Of a DNA stretch of 64,000 bases, positions 1 to 12,329 are shown piece by piece (position 1 is the first letter of the stretch; each line of letters begins with the position of its first letter). Both the position numbers and the translations under genes were made by a program. The stretch is from assembly GCF_030272615.1 (NCBI RefSeq), contig NC_081412.1, forward strand, positions 100,811,796 through 100,875,795, given 5' to 3'. This DNA comes from Cryptomeria japonica. Lineage: Eukaryota; Streptophyta; Pinopsida; Cupressales; Cupressaceae. Below the pieces are notes generated by a model. It was not told the DNA's origin. It did no database searches and worked only from the letters and a program-made list of their open reading frames with translations.

Positions 1-1
1 T

Positions 2-1057
2 ATCCACATGAGTCAGGAACTGGAAGCTAGAAGACCTGCTAAAGATCTTATCAAGGTAAGAGATTAGGAAATCATAAAGATCAAATGAGAAAAAGATACT
101 ATGGATGAGGACTTAATAGCTGAAACAGAAGAAAAGGAGAACTTAAAGCTAGATCTTGAGTTGGCATCGTCTCTGCAAGAGAACCTCTCTAAGAATAATG
201 AAGATCTTGTCAAAAAGCTTACTGAAGCCAATGAAAAATTAGAGAAGTTCATTAAAAGTTCTACCATGCTGGAAGAACAAATCCAATCATAGAGAATGAA
301 GGGTGATATCTCTGGACTTGGATTTCATACAACTAAAAAAGGTGAATCCTCTGGCACAAAGAGAAACAATCCAAAGAACAAAATTACTCCTAAAGTCAAT
401 AAGACTACCAGTAATAGGGCTTTTAAACCTGTCTGCTTTGTTTGCCATAAGCTTGGTCATACTACAAATGTTTTTAGGAACAAACCTAAAAAGAATGCAA
501 GTTACAATATTAATGTTAGGTATGTGTCTAGAAAGTTTCAAGGAAATTGCTACACTTATAGAATGTATGAGCATAAACATATTGAGTGCAGATATGGATC
601 AAACAATCTTGTACCGCACATGCATTCTAGACCATATGGTGACTGGACAAGGAATTTTGATAATCAGGTAAACAGGAACTGGAAAAGATCCTATGGCAAC
701 CGGTTTAGTCCATTCAAAATGGAAAAGGGAACAAATGTTGTTTGTACCTTTTGTAATAACCTTGGTTATGTGGCTATGAATTGTAGAAAAAGAACAGGAA
801 GAGGAAATGTAGGACCCTGGAGATCATGTGGTATGGTCTGTTACTACTACAACAAACCGAGGCACCTGGAAAAGTTTTGCATATCAAGGAACAGTAAACC
901 AATCAACTCTTTCAAGGATCAGAAAGGAAAACAAAAAATTGATGTTGAGGAAACAAGAGAAGATATGAACCAGACTTGGAAGAAGAAAAGCAAAGAATTG
1001 TCTGTAGAGGAAATCATTCCTTCACCTAGTGAAGAGAATCCAGCACCGGTGACTTAA
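2..1057 (+). pseudogene. TE1 Gag-like protein (coiled coil plus four degenerate zinc knuckles), partial
   Basis: A nucleocapsid-type protein that would bind element RNA in virus-like particles. The left part (101-289) is rich in Glu, Lys and Leu and looks like a coiled coil. An in-frame TAG at 290-292 separates it from 296-1057, which is in the same frame. Four CCHC-like boxes follow: CFVCHKLGHTTNVF (last Cys lost), a second beginning CYTYRMYEHKHIEC, CTFCNNLGYVAMNC (His replaced by Tyr) and CYYYNKPRHLEKFC. TE5 and TE10 keep all four in better shape. Further stops (65-67, 86-88) lie upstream, and the original start is not identified. The basic, Glu/Lys-rich tail ends at TAA 1055-1057. Confidence 0.75.
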
Positions 1058-1509
1058 GCCTATCTAATATGACTAAGGGGAGCGTAACAATAAAACATTT
1101 CCGAACCCCTTTTGTAAAATAAGTGAGAAATAATTTTTTTTGATTTTTTTATTTTGGTGATTTTTGTTGATGTGTTATTGACCAGTATTTCACTTAAGTA
1201 GTGAAATTAGGGTTTATAACCTAAAATTATGAGCATTTATTGTGGTTGGTAAAAAGGATAAAAACAAGTTTTACCTTATCATTTTTACCCTAACTCTTTC
1301 AGAAAAAGAAATTGAAGTGATTGCAGAGCAGAGCAAGATTGTCTTGGTGTGAATTGGTGAATTGATTTGTGATTGATAGAAATCAAGTTGAATCAGAAGC
1401 TGTAGAGAAGCGAATGAGAGTGCATTTGAACAGTCCAACCGAGAAACGGAGCAACGTGCAAGATTCTAGGTATTTATTTATATACTGCCTCAAAACTTGT
1501 TTATCTTGA
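1058..1509 (+). other. Non-coding spacer between Gag and ORFX in TE1
   Basis: AT-rich, with no open frame. TE5 (23465-23770) and TE10 (46109-46411) have an equivalent spacer before the second frame, and all three ORFX copies begin with a similar ATGGCATC(T/C)(A/T)C(T/C)TC start. The spacer may carry a splice or internal initiation signal for ORFX, but none was identified. Confidence 0.4.
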
Positions 1510-4500
1510 ATGGCATCTACTTCTAAGTTTGTAGGGAGGTTGATGATCACTATTGAGCCTAAGGAATCTCTAAAGGCAGATTAAATTATGTCTTATAATG
1601 CATTGTCACAAGTCCTGAGTGGTGTCATGGTCAAAGGTGATTTGTCCAGCTATATATATTGCAAAATTGAAGATTTGGGAACTCTTCGCATCTATACTCA
1701 GCCGAAATAACTCTATAATAAGGATGGAAATATTGAAGCTAAATATGCTAGGGTTTTTGAAAAAGGGTTTCATAATGCTGCCTACTTTCTTGAATAATTT
1801 GAGCATGAACACATAAGAATAATTTTGAGTCGAGTCCATAGTGAAAATATGTATCTGGAGAGGACTCACACAATAACCAAGGAGGCTATTAGGGTTGTAA
1901 CAGGTTATTGCTCAGCTAGTGAAGTTCCTGAGTTGAGGAAAATTTCAAAAGATAATGTCTTCAAGTTAACTGGTTCTACCTCTGATAGGCGTGCTTTTTT
2001 GGTCAACAATATTAGAGACCCTATGGTGAAACTTACAACAATGGTGATAGGCTACCGAGTGTTCTACTCTAGTAGACTTAACAGTGTTGCATCCGCAACA
2101 ATTCATATAGCACATAGAATGATAATTGATAATGCAGACTATGATATTTGTGAAGCTATCAGAGTCCAGTTATTTCAAAATTTAAATTCCATTAAGAAGG
2201 ACAATACTCAGAAGTTCAAATATGGTCAGCTATTAGCAGTGTTATTTTTCTACTTTCAGATCTTTCTACCTAGTGTAGGCGACATTGAATGGTCCAAAGA
2301 ACAACCAGTCAATGCACAGATCAAGAACAACATTAAGGTTGTGAAGAATACCTTTTCAGCTAGCACCAATAGGTACTTTAATGAATTCCAGAAGATGATG
2401 ATCTTGAGAATGAGGTTACTTGAAGATGTGGTAAAACACTTTGAAAAAGACATAATCTTCACGGTTACCACTGACTTTTTCTTGATGCAAGAAATTGAAA
2501 AAGAGATGGAAGCTATTAGCTATGAGGTCAATCATGACTTATTGGTTGGCTATGCTAATACTCTGTCAGCATCGCCCCAAAAAAAAAGAAGGCAAAATTG
2601 GACATCTTATTAGTCCAAGCTACACCCACTGAAACCAATACTGCACCTGTAGAAAAAGCAAAAGGAAAGCAAAAGAAATGTGGTGAAAAATCTCCTATGA
2701 AGAAGACTATAAGGGTGAATCGGAGTGTCCTAACCAAGAAGGAAGCAAAACCTAAAATATCTGAGAAGAAGGATAATGCACTAAAGAAAAGGAATAGGAA
2801 ACTGATTTTGCAACCAAAGTCTGAGGGTACAGATTCTGAAGAAGAACCTAAGAAGGAAAAGGCAACCGACATAACACCTAAGAAGGTAAAGGTAGTTCCA
2901 AAGGCAACTGCACCATTAGAAATTGCTACCTACAAACCTGACACAACATTTGAGAGAACATTGAAGTCATTGGGAAGAAAAAGGTTTGACAATGTCAAAG
3001 AACATTACGATTCTTTTACTAAAGATGAGTAGAAGAAAGTACTTCAACAGGTACTAACCTACTTGGGTCATTACAATAGATTTCCACATGATTTGGAGGA
3101 AGATATTTCAATCTCTTTGTATAATACTTTGTTAGATAAATGGGAAGAAGCCATTCAATTAGAAAAGAAGATTTTTGATGAAGTATTTGTACAGTATTTT
3201 CCCAATCTATCATCAAATGGAATTAGTTCTTTAACTGGGGAATATAAATCATATTTTGATTTTGAAGTAAGAAGACTAAAGCTTCTAAATGGAAAAAGGT
3301 AAATTGTTGAGTCTAAGACACATCAACTAGCCTGTATAATCAAAAAGAGGGAAGATGTCATCCACTCAAATAGTAAGGATGATACCACAAAAGATGTTCC
3401 TCGACCAGAAATGGATGAAGAGAAAATTGTTCAAGTTGACGTTATATATCCAACCAAGAAGAAGGGTGATTCCATTATTCTTGTTGATGAAGATATTTAG
3501 GACACAATAGACCTATCTGAAGACATTACTGCACCAGATATGGATCCTCCTACAATCACAGAAGTACAGGTTATATCAAGTGATCAACTGGGTAATCAAC
3601 TAAAAGAGGTTAGTGAACCGATAACTGAACAACTGGAGAAACCCCAATCTCCACCGATCATTGAGTCCACTCAAAAGAAGTCTACTGAGGAATCCATTAC
3701 TCAACAAATAGAAGATGCAATAGAGAAGAACACAAAAAGAGCTATCATTAAGAGTACACCCCCTGAAATGACAAAGCCAGAACTAATTGATGATGATGAT
3801 GATGATGAAGACTCTTTAAGTATTTCAGGACCTATTGACATGAATACCTTGAGTGCATCTAAAATGATGAAGATTGCTAATGTTATTCAATCTCGTGCAC
3901 ACAAGAAGAGGTTGAAAGAGAAAATAATTGAGGCAGAGACAATCCAGAATGCAGTAGAAATTTTGTCTGGATTACTACAGGAAACATCTCTCTCACATTT
4001 TCCTACTCCTATCAACAAACTTGGTCTGTTAGTTGCAGATGCATCTGATCAAATCAAATTGCTTGAAGATGTTGCTCAAATATCCACTAAGAAGAGCCAC
4101 AGGAAGGCATATGGAGATAAATTGGCTAAGCACATTGAAAATAGAAAAATGTCTTTATCTCATAATGGCAGTCTGTTAAAGAAAGCTATTGAATCTGGAG
4201 GAACGTATCTTGCCTCTACCTCCAATATTACTTTCTTTTATTTTGATATTTTTAAGAATCAAGTTGAGACTGAGCAGGAAATAGAAAGGTTATGAAAGGC
4301 ATATGTCCCACTCTAGAACTCTATTCATTCCTTTAACCGGTCTATAGATGAAATGTATGAAAAACTGAACAGGTATGATAGTAAGAGAGCTAAGAGATTC
4401 CAATCTCTAACAGAGCTCAAGAGTCAGCTCACTTCATAGATTGACATTCTTCTGAGAGCCTACTCCAGTGCAGAAGCTATTCTTGCTACTCTTGAAACCT

Positions 4501-4645
4501 GCACGCTATATTCAATGGAAGAATTCTATTCTCAACTACTGTCTACCTCTGAGTATATGGACAACATACTAGAATCATGGAAGAATGCTCTATCCCAGAT
4601 GAAGTAGAATTTCAATAATATTTTCATGAGAATATCCAATGCATG
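1510..4645 (+). pseudogene. TE1 ORFX: second long protein of the pol-less family, unknown function
   Basis: Homologous by eye to ORFX of TE5 and TE10. Shared landmarks are the MAS start at 1510, an ILSRVH motif near 1825, an ITKEAIRVVTG stretch, SNRLNSV-like SSRLNSV near 2075, and a Lys-rich central part. The frame from 1510 has stops in its N-terminal part, then is open 1825-2613. It shifts by one base at an A-run near 2580-2590 and continues in a single frame past 4295 with scattered stops (for example 3030 and 3300). The C-terminal part is acidic, then coiled-coil-like. Where TE5 and TE10 share a TAG (24716, 47357), TE1 has a sense codon. The N-terminal half vaguely recalls plant transposon-associated domains such as Transposase_32, but this is a weak impression only. 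Confidence 0.65.
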
Positions 4646-4717
4646 AACTTGTTTAAAATTGTAATATATGATGAACACTTTGATACATATTTTCTATATA
4701 TATGTATATATTTTACT

Positions 4718-4749
4718 TTATCATTTTGGCATTGCTATCAAAGGGGGAG
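4718..4749 (+). promoter_or_regulatory. Internal polypurine module of TE1 (hairpin plus G-run)
   Basis: TTTGGCATTGCTATCAAAGGGGGAG is the first of two such modules. The TTTGGCAT/ATNNCAAA part can fold back on itself and is followed by a G-run. Repeated polypurine modules upstream of the 3' LTR are an established Sirevirus hallmark. Confidence 0.6.
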
Positions 4750-4903
4750 TAATAATATGTATGTGTGTTTTTGAAATTTTTTTATTTATGCATACATTAA
4801 GGGGGAATATTGCATTGAAAGGGGAATATGAGTATATATGTAAATATGTTGTGTATGCACACTTAGCAGTATTGCATTACTCTAAAATTTTCTAAGTGTT
4901 GCC

Positions 4904-4924
4904 ATCAATGCCAAAGGGGGAGAT
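4904..4924 (+). promoter_or_regulatory. 3' polypurine tract of TE1
   Basis: CCATCAATGCCAAAGGGGGAG followed by AT directly abuts the LTR start TGTTGG. This is the expected primer site for plus-strand DNA synthesis. Confidence 0.8.
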
Positions 4925-6039
4925 TGTTGGCATGATGATAATTGTAATGTATTCATCACTTATTGTCATTGATGAAACACTCTCACACACATATATGATT
5001 ACATTAACTACTAGTATAACTTCAATTGGTTTTTACTACCAATCGGTATGCTTAAGGTCTATCTCTAACTGGTACTTTGTGTCAATCAGTATGTGCCTAA
5101 TAGATAACCTATGGTAACACTAAGTTGACATCAAAGTGAAGATAAACTTGAAGGTGAAGATCAAGTGGAAGATTCCTGGACAACGATTCACTAGTTTTAT
5201 TCCAACCGATATTTACTTCTCTAACCGGTATCTGATTTTGTGATGCCTTACTAGCACCATTTGTTTGGCGGTCATTTTTGTGATGAGTTATGTTTAAAAA
5301 GTCTAGATACACTACACCTAGGAAATTGTGTTCCTATGGCCGACATAAGGTATGAATATCTATTTAAAGACATCTTAGTGAAGCATTTTATGCAAGAGAT
5401 GAAAAAAAGAGAACAGTTATAGTAGAGGTGATCTATGTGAATACTTTTGCTGAAGAGCGATAAGTGTTTAAATGGAGAGTAGTGTTGAATGTACTTAGAA
5501 TGAGCTGATCCAACAAGTTTGTGCTACTTAGAACAGATCAAATCTTTCTTATTGTTTTCTAATCATTCCAATAGAACTAAATGCCCTAACCAAGTAAGCT
5601 CCAACAAGCTTCATTGTACAAATCCTCTAACAAGGTGATCCATTAGTTTGGATTCTAAAATCCTCCAGCAAGGTTACTCCTAATAGGGTAGTACTCTTAA
5701 CAGGGTATAAGCTTCTAATCAAGCTTGGGATCTCTAACAAGATTCTCTCCTAGCAGAGCTCTTTGTAAGACCTTAACCGATCAATTATCTATTACTACAG
5801 ATAGTTAACTTGTGAGTTCCATCTCACCATGGTTTTTACCTATTTGGGTTTTCCATGTATAAACACTTGTGTTATGGTGGATGTACTACTTTATGTGGAT
5901 GTTGTTATTTCATTTTGGATAACATGTATTTTGTTTAACTGCTTGGTTAAGTTCATCTACTGATTAGTGTTTAAAGTAGTGTTAGTTTTGGTGGCACTGA
6001 TTCACCCCCCCCCCCTCTCAATACTTTTCAAGTCCATCA
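4925..6039 (+). repeat. 3' LTR of TE1
   Basis: Begins TGTTGGCATGATG after the polypurine tract and ends ...AAGTCCATCA (TG...CA). The poly-C tract near the end (about 6004-6015, followed by TCTCA) is the feature shared by all Sirevirus-like LTRs here. The left partner LTR is outside the window, so the target duplication (right flank GATCT) cannot be tested. Confidence 0.75.
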
Positions 6040-6327
6040 GATCTTTCACTGTGGATTGATGAGAATAGGGCTAATCCTCAGGGGGAGTAGTTGAGATGAA
6101 GAAAACAAGAGTAGCGAAGATGAAGATAAAAATAGCAGGAGAAGATGAATTTGACACTTTACACCTTTGGCATTATTGTCAAAGGGGGAAAAGAACAATG
6201 AAGAACAAAATAGAAGAAGAAAAGTACAACAGTCATAACAGTTAGAGTTCCAATTTTGCATGATAAGATTATGGTGAGATTTTGGTATTGCTATTTTGGT
6301 GTTTCCATCAATGCCAAAGGGGGAGAT
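6040..6327 (+). mobile_element. TE2: 3' untranslated region and polypurine modules of an outer element
   Basis: Contains CTCAGGGGGAG near 6078, an internal module TTTGGCATTATTGTCAAAGGGGGA (about 6165-6188), and the terminal tract ATGCCAAAGGGGGAGAT that abuts an LTR at 6328. This is the tail of an element whose body lies left of the window and into which TE1 inserted. Confidence 0.7.
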
Positions 6328-7776
6328 TGTTGGCATAACTGATGAAGATAATGATGGGGAGATTATTGGCATATGGAGATATTGATGAGATGAAGATGAC
6401 CAGTAAAGTTGACGAAGATTGTTGGCTAGATGATTATGACATAGTTGCAAGTTATTTGATGACTTTATTTGTGTTGTCATTGATGAAAACCATGTTTTCT
6501 AAGTCATCTAAGTCATCTAGGCCTACTGGTATAGCCTAACCAGTAGAGAAATGTTTTAGACAACAAAACTACTAAGTTGTTGTAAACTAGTAAATAGGAA
6601 CATAGCGATGATCAAGAGACCCGTACAGATGATTTGTGAAGAGTTAGATGTTGTGGTTTTATAGGAGTGTTGAAGATAGAAACATGCACCTATGTTCCAA
6701 ACCACATAAGCAGATTCAGTATATTGAGTGAGTTATGATTGACTATTGTGAACTCTGTGAAGAAGAATGAATACTAGTAACAGATCTTTAACTGGTAATA
6801 ATTTAAGGTTTGGTGGTGGATCTTATCATGATCATAACTTAGTGATGACATGTCAGAATCCATGTGTAATGATAAGATTATATTTGAGGGCCTACAAGGA
6901 TCGAATTTGTTGCTAAACAACAAAGTGCTTAGTAGAATATGACAAGGGTTTGATTTCTTAACAAATTGATGTCCGTTGATCATTCATTGGTGGAAATTAT
7001 CTAGAAATTTGTTGTAATGATTTATAATGAGCTGTAATGATCTGTAGTGTAAATTCATTATATTTTGAATGTAGTTAGGGTTATGTAGCCAACCTAACTG
7101 AAAAGTGTATTTAGGGCTAGTTGGAGAAGAGATTTTGTGTCAGTAGTTTGAGAGAAGGTGTTGTTGAACCAGATTGAAGTGTTTGCATGTGTGAAGAAGA
7201 GTTGTGCTGAAAATGATCTATACTAGCAAGCAAGGAAGTGTTGTGATCAGATCATTTGCCCTATTGTTCCCTAACAATTATAGTAGTTTGAAATCCCTTA
7301 ACCGGGTAGATCCTAACAAGTCTTATATTGTAAATCTCTTCACTGAGTGGCACATTAATTAAGTTTGAAATCCTCTAATAAGGTTACTCCTAACAAGGTA
7401 GAGCTCCTAATACGGCTGAGGCAAAATACCTTTACTGAGTGACTCCTCATAAGGTCTTCTCTTAACCAGGCTAGACCTTTAACTAGGCGCATTTCAAAAG
7501 AGTGCAAATATTTTGTGGGTGCTAGTTCCCAACATGATTTTTCCTAGTTGGGTTTCCACATGAAAAATATTTGTGTTCATCTGGTGGTTGCATTGTTGAT
7601 TTGAGAATTTGGTATCTTTACATTGTTTGCATAATGATGAATACTTGAGAGAATGGTTTGGTAAATTTTCTTAAGAAGATTGTTTGAGTAGTTACTGGTA
7701 TAATTTTTTCAAGTATTGCAAAATTATTTTACCACTTATTAACCCCCCGCCCCTCTCAGTAGTAACTAGATCCTCA
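6328..7776 (+). repeat. 3' LTR of TE2
   Basis: Starts TGTTGGCATAACTG right after the polypurine tract and ends near ...AGATCCTCA. Close to its end it carries AACCCCCCGCCCCTCTCA, the poly-C signature with a G interruption. The interior has many CTAACAAGG/CCTAACAAG-like short repeats between 7290 and 7480. The exact right boundary is judged from the CA terminus only. Confidence 0.65.
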
Positions 7777-8275
7777 TAATAACACAAGCTTCAGGAAAAG
7801 GAGAAGCATTTCTTATTAATGCATCATCTCTACTGGGAATTTTGTTGAAGTCAAAAGAGGAAATGCCATCACTAGGAAAAGTAGGTACAATACCATCTTC
7901 TTGCACAAAATGATCCTCATGAGGGGAGTATTCTTTAGGGGGGAGATGAACATATTTATCCAAAGATTCATGCTTAGGAAGGAGATCTTTGAAAGAAGTT
8001 CTCATAACCTCTTGTTGCACTAACATGCCCCCATTGGTAAGATCAAATTTAGGAGAAGATAAGTCAATTTCAATCAATACATTTTCACTTAGAGAGGCAT
8101 CATGTAGGTAAGGTAAGGTAACATTAAGAAAGGTATTTATGATATCACCCTCTTCCTCTATGGTAGCTAGATGGGAAGGGCACATTTTAGGAGAATCGTT
8201 AAGATCACTCTTCAAATCTTCATCCTTAGAGCATGGGAGAGTTTTGAAGGGGTTGGTAACAACTCTTTTAGGCAC
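7766..8275 (-). CDS. Hypothetical protein, 169 codons, unknown
   Basis: A continuous minus-strand frame starting MPKRVVTNPF at 8275 and ending beside the TE2 LTR, so its last few codons overlap the LTR end. It is acidic and moderately hydrophilic (ETIEEEGD-, HDASLSEN- and DDALI-like stretches), with no signal peptide, membrane segment or zinc motif. Reading upstream on the minus strand there is a further in-frame stretch of about 30 codons, one stop away, from an ATG near 8375. Not recognised. It could be a fragment of a retroelement or captured gene truncated by the TE2 insertion, or chance. Confidence 0.3.
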   Translation of the reverse strand: MPKRVVTNPFKTLPCSKDEDLKSDLNDSPKMCPSHLATIEEEGDIINTFLNVTLPYLHDASLSENVLIEIDLSSPKFDLTNGGMLVQQEVMRTSFKDLLPKHESLDKYVHLPPKEYSPHEDHFVQEDGIVPTFPSDGISSFDFNKIPSRDDALIRNASPFPEACVIMRI

Positions 8276-10626
8276 TAAAATGTTTTCATATATAGGAGGA
8301 GGTTATTTAAGAGATGTAAAAATTGAAGCAAGGGAAACTAACCCATTATCACATTTATGAAATGAATGCATCATAACGACAATTTTCCTCTTTCAAATGA
8401 TAATATATGCAAAATAGAAGGAAATGTTCAATTTTAACCAATACAAGCACTATAAATGTTTATTTAGAAAGTAAAATTTATGAGTGAAATGTGTTCCTAA
8501 ATCAGATCTAAAATTAATGATCCAAATTAAACTATCCACAAGTTCAATTTTGAATTGAAAAATTAGGGTTTTAACAAAATCGACCTCTAATTTTTTTGAA
8601 ATTTGAAAGGAATTAAAACTTGTAAACGTAAAATAGACAAAACACTCAGATCTGAGAACATAAATCAGAATTAAAGAAAATTGGATTCACGTCGGGTTCA
8701 TCAAAATGTGGAGGGAAAAAAGCGAGACCAGATGACTAGGACATAATCCCACTTTTGCCAACACATTGGGAATATGAAAAAGCCTAGGCAGATAGCTCAC
8801 TTTGGCTACTTCTTGTGAGAAAGAGAGAGACAAGGATAATCTCTTAGGGTTTCTATGTGAGGTCCTACCTCAACCCATCCTAGCATTTCAATGATTTTCA
8901 TGTTGGAACTATTATGGATGCTTTACTTTTATGCATTATGGATATAGAACTTTATGTGATCACAGGAATTTGATAACATTGATATATTGATGCTTCATTT
9001 CTATGCTTTGTGGGTATAGAATTTTATATGATTCTAGAATAGGATAACATTGAGATGATGTATGCCATTATTTGATTTGCAGGACTTTATTATGATGCTA
9101 GAAATATGGTTGAATATCTTATAAATGGATTAAATTATGAGGATTATGATGAATTGCTTATGTGAATTGCTTTGATATGTGGTAAATTGTATTGTATAAT
9201 GTCAATTCTATGCAGAGTGATTGAATTGTATTCTTAATTACATGTTTAATATTATATGAGGCTATTGGAAAGTACTAATGTTTAAATTAAGATGTGCAGG
9301 AAATTATCCATGTGACCATGGAAATATTATGGAGAATCAAGCCTAGGCCTATGTACATTCGTAAAACTAGGGGTTGTCTATTTGGAGAGACAACACTCTA
9401 TATGTATTGTATTTTATTTGTAAACGTAATTGTTTGCATGTGTGTAAATTTTATTTATTAAATTATTTAAATCATTCAAGGGACAATTGCCATGTGTGTA
9501 ATTGTTATGTGGAATTATTTTTGTAGTGTCACTTGACACATATGTTGTATGTTGTGTTGGCGATTGTCATGTCACCTTTTTGGAGAGATTTGTTTTTGTT
9601 TAATTATTATATTTCTTAATTATCCTTGAAGGTACCAAGAAATGTAGGATAGTGAGCCATAAGGAGGGTCAACTCTCCGTAGGTTAACTTTAGGTGGACT
9701 TTCTAAGGGTTAAACCAACTCCTAGAGTCAATTTTGGAGCATTTTTATTAGGCTTGATGGGGGTACCTATGGGTGAAGGCCAAATTTGGCCATGTGTCTT
9801 TCCCCTAGAGCTTGTTTGACCACCCAAAACATTGGTTTTTCCAAGATGGACGAATTTCATCTATAAGAGTGCCATCCTTGGTAAGATAACCTTCTTGGTA
9901 GGTGTTATTCCTCTTCCCCATTTCATTCCTCTTCTTGAGTTGCCTTGGTTAGGGAGTGTGTAAGACTTAGGGAAGACCAACCAATGAGAGCCTCTCACTC
10001 TATCTAAGAGGTTAGAAGGAGTTAGAGAAGCCTTCTTAGGCTAGAGATTGAGGCTTACTGAGTTAATCACCCACTCTCTATCTTTGCAGATTTGGCAATT
10101 TTGAAAAAAAAACAGTTTTGGAATAGGAATTTTGGGCTAAGTGTTGCACAAAAGACTTGTGGATTGGGCTGCTCTTCTCCAAGCTATCCCTAGAATACCC
10201 TTGGCAGATTCAAGGTAGGTGCATTTTCTTACTTGTATTTTAAAATCTATTTGTAGAAATGCTTGAATGTAAATATTGTATCTTTCCTTGTATTGCATTT
10301 GTGAAAGTTTTTATGTTGTTCTTTTCCCATTTTTTTGTTATGCATTTTATTGTGTTTTGGGAGTATCCAAGGCCATCTTACCCCTGGGAGGGAAAAATGG
10401 TCTTGGGGGTGGAAGGAGTTTGACAGTCTTAGAGTGAGAAACTCTCATCATGAGAGTGATCTCAAGGGTTTGTCCATGTGACCCTTGCTGCATAGTTTTG
10501 TTTATGCATTCAGGAGTCATAAGGGGGGAAAATATGGCATGTATGCCTTTAGGGGTCATAAGGATGTGGGGTTAAGATGATTTTTGTTGTGTTTTTGGAT
10601 GCCATGAGTTGGTTGTGATTTACTAC
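8276..10626. other. Unassigned, no gene recognised
   Basis: No long frame on either strand. The minus strand of 8520-8720 reads like a plant leader (AAACCCTAA-type stretch). 8902-10200 has an LTR-like character: a TGTTGG start at about 8902, a CTATAAGAG motif near 9860 and pyrimidine-rich CTCTTCCCC near 9910. No matching second copy exists in the window, so LTR identity is unproven. Confidence 0.3.
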
Positions 10627-11612
10627 CTAGCAGTTCTCCTCAAAGGTACTTGGTCCACTTCCACCCTTGTAAAACATCACATTATGTGATGAAGTTTCAG
10701 CTTTGGGATGGGAATGTCTTTGTTGAGTTTTTCCCCTTGCTTGTTGTGTTTGCTTGAGTGTAACCCATCTAGGACTTGGTTCTCCAAGCTCGGGGGTGGC
10801 TTCTAGTAAGCCTAGGCTGGGAGGTGAGCACCCCATGGTCACTGTCTTATGTTTTGTATGCAGGTTGCTTGGAAAGAGGAAAGGAAAAAAAAAGAAAGCT
10901 AGGATGTTGCTGATTTGTTTTTTAGTTGCAGAAAGAAATAAGAATGTAATTGTTGTATTTATTTTGAAAGGAAGAAATGTGTTTATTTAGTTAAGTCCTC
11001 ATTTATTAGGAATGAGAAACTAGATGGGTATACACTCAAGCAAACACAACAAGCAAGGGGAAAGAAATAAGAAAAGCATTTTGAATAAATTTTGTAATGT
11101 ATTATGCTACTGTTATTTTTATTTAATTATGTCTTATATTGAAATCTGTCATTTATTTATCTCTGCAAATTACATAAAAAAAGGGGGGAAATGCAGAAAA
11201 TGTTATGTTAATGTTATAAGTATTTTTTGTACTATATATATGCTGTTGTAATTATATTTACTACTGTAATTTTCCTAATAAACAAAAAAAAAATAGAAAG
11301 TTAAAATAGGCAAATCTAAATATATCTCTTCCTATAGTTAACCATTAGGAGTTAAAAAAGAAAAGCAATGCTCTAGATAAACCTGTTAGTTAAAAAGTCT
11401 TTTGTTATGTGTTTGTTTTAAAAAAAAAGGGGGAAGATGGATGCATTCAGAGATTTAGAAAACCAGAAATTTCTAATAGACTTATGCCTAACTTTAATGA
11501 AGAAATGAATTTTTTTTTGACATATTTAACAAGTTGTTAAATGTGACAATCCTAATAAATTTAATGTAGCATATTTAAAATCTAGTTAACATAGCTAAAT
11601 GAATTTTGGTAT
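10627..11612. other. Unassigned AT-rich stretch
   Basis: Two short frames (10627-10842 minus and 10754-10990 plus) overlap each other, have no recognisable motif and are probably chance. Several A-run/G-run junctions of the AAAAAAGGGGGG type (near 11177 and 11420) look like polypurine tracts, but no LTR follows them. Confidence 0.25.
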
Positions 11613-11754
11613 ACATGTGAAATTAAAAATCTTACCTTACATTAATTTAGCAAGAAATGAAATAAATATATCTTTTATGCTATCTATATTTTATTTATCT
11701 CTTGCATGAAAAAAAAAAAGGAGAAGAAATCAAAACAAAACTACCTGGAGATCG

Positions 11755-11839
<85 letters not shown>

Positions 11840-12073
11840 ATATGTATATATATATATATATGTATATATGTATATATATGTATATATGTATATATATATA
11901 TACATATATATATGTATGTATGTATATATATATATATGTATATATATATATACATATATATATGTATGTATGTATATATATATATATACACACATATATA
12001 TATACATATATATACATATATACATATATATACATATATACATATATATATAGTATATGTATATATATATATA

Positions 12074-12131
<58 letters not shown>

Positions 12132-12277
12132 TGTGAAATTAAAAATCTTACCTTACATTAATTTAGCAAGAAATGAAATAAATATATCTTTTATGCTATC
12201 TATATTTTATTTATTTCTTGCATGAAAAAAAAAGGGAGAAGAAATCAAAACAAAAATAACCCTGGAGATCGATTGAA
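11613..12277. repeat. 516-bp tandem duplication flanking a TA microsatellite
   Basis: The segment 11613-11760 (ACATGTGAAATTAAAAATCT ... GAGATCGATTGAA) recurs at 12129-12277 with only a few differences, mostly in A-run length and ACTACC versus ATAACCC. Offset is 516 bp. Each copy runs into a TA array, so the unit is unique sequence plus microsatellite, consistent with slippage or unequal exchange. Confidence 0.9.
11761..12127. repeat. TA/TATATG microsatellite, about 367 bp
   Basis: A pure TA run (about 11761-11826) followed by TATATG/TATACA variants and a final TA run. It is partly self-complementary and could extrude. All open frames across it are Tyr/Ile artefacts. Confidence 0.95.
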
Positions 12278-12329
12278 TATATATATATATATATTTAAAA
12301 AAATAATAAAAAAAAAATTAACAAAAAAA

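Larger units (their letters stand above)
1..6039 (+). mobile_element. TE1: partial pol-less Sirevirus-like LTR element (3' part)
   Basis: Its left end lies outside the window. What remains runs, in order, coiled-coil and zinc-knuckle Gag, a second long frame (ORFX), an internal polypurine module, the 3' polypurine tract and a 3' LTR. No protease, integrase, reverse transcriptase or RNase H was found between Gag and the LTR. The same order recurs in TE5 and TE10, so lack of pol is a family trait rather than a deletion here. TE1 is the most diverged copy. It sits about 290 bp upstream of the 3' LTR of TE2, in the same orientation, so it inserted into the 3' untranslated part of TE2. Confidence 0.8.

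Noticed and set aside
11695-12225. Six overlapping Tyr/Ile-rich open frames on both strands
   Set aside because: They are translations of the TA microsatellite and carry no biological signal.
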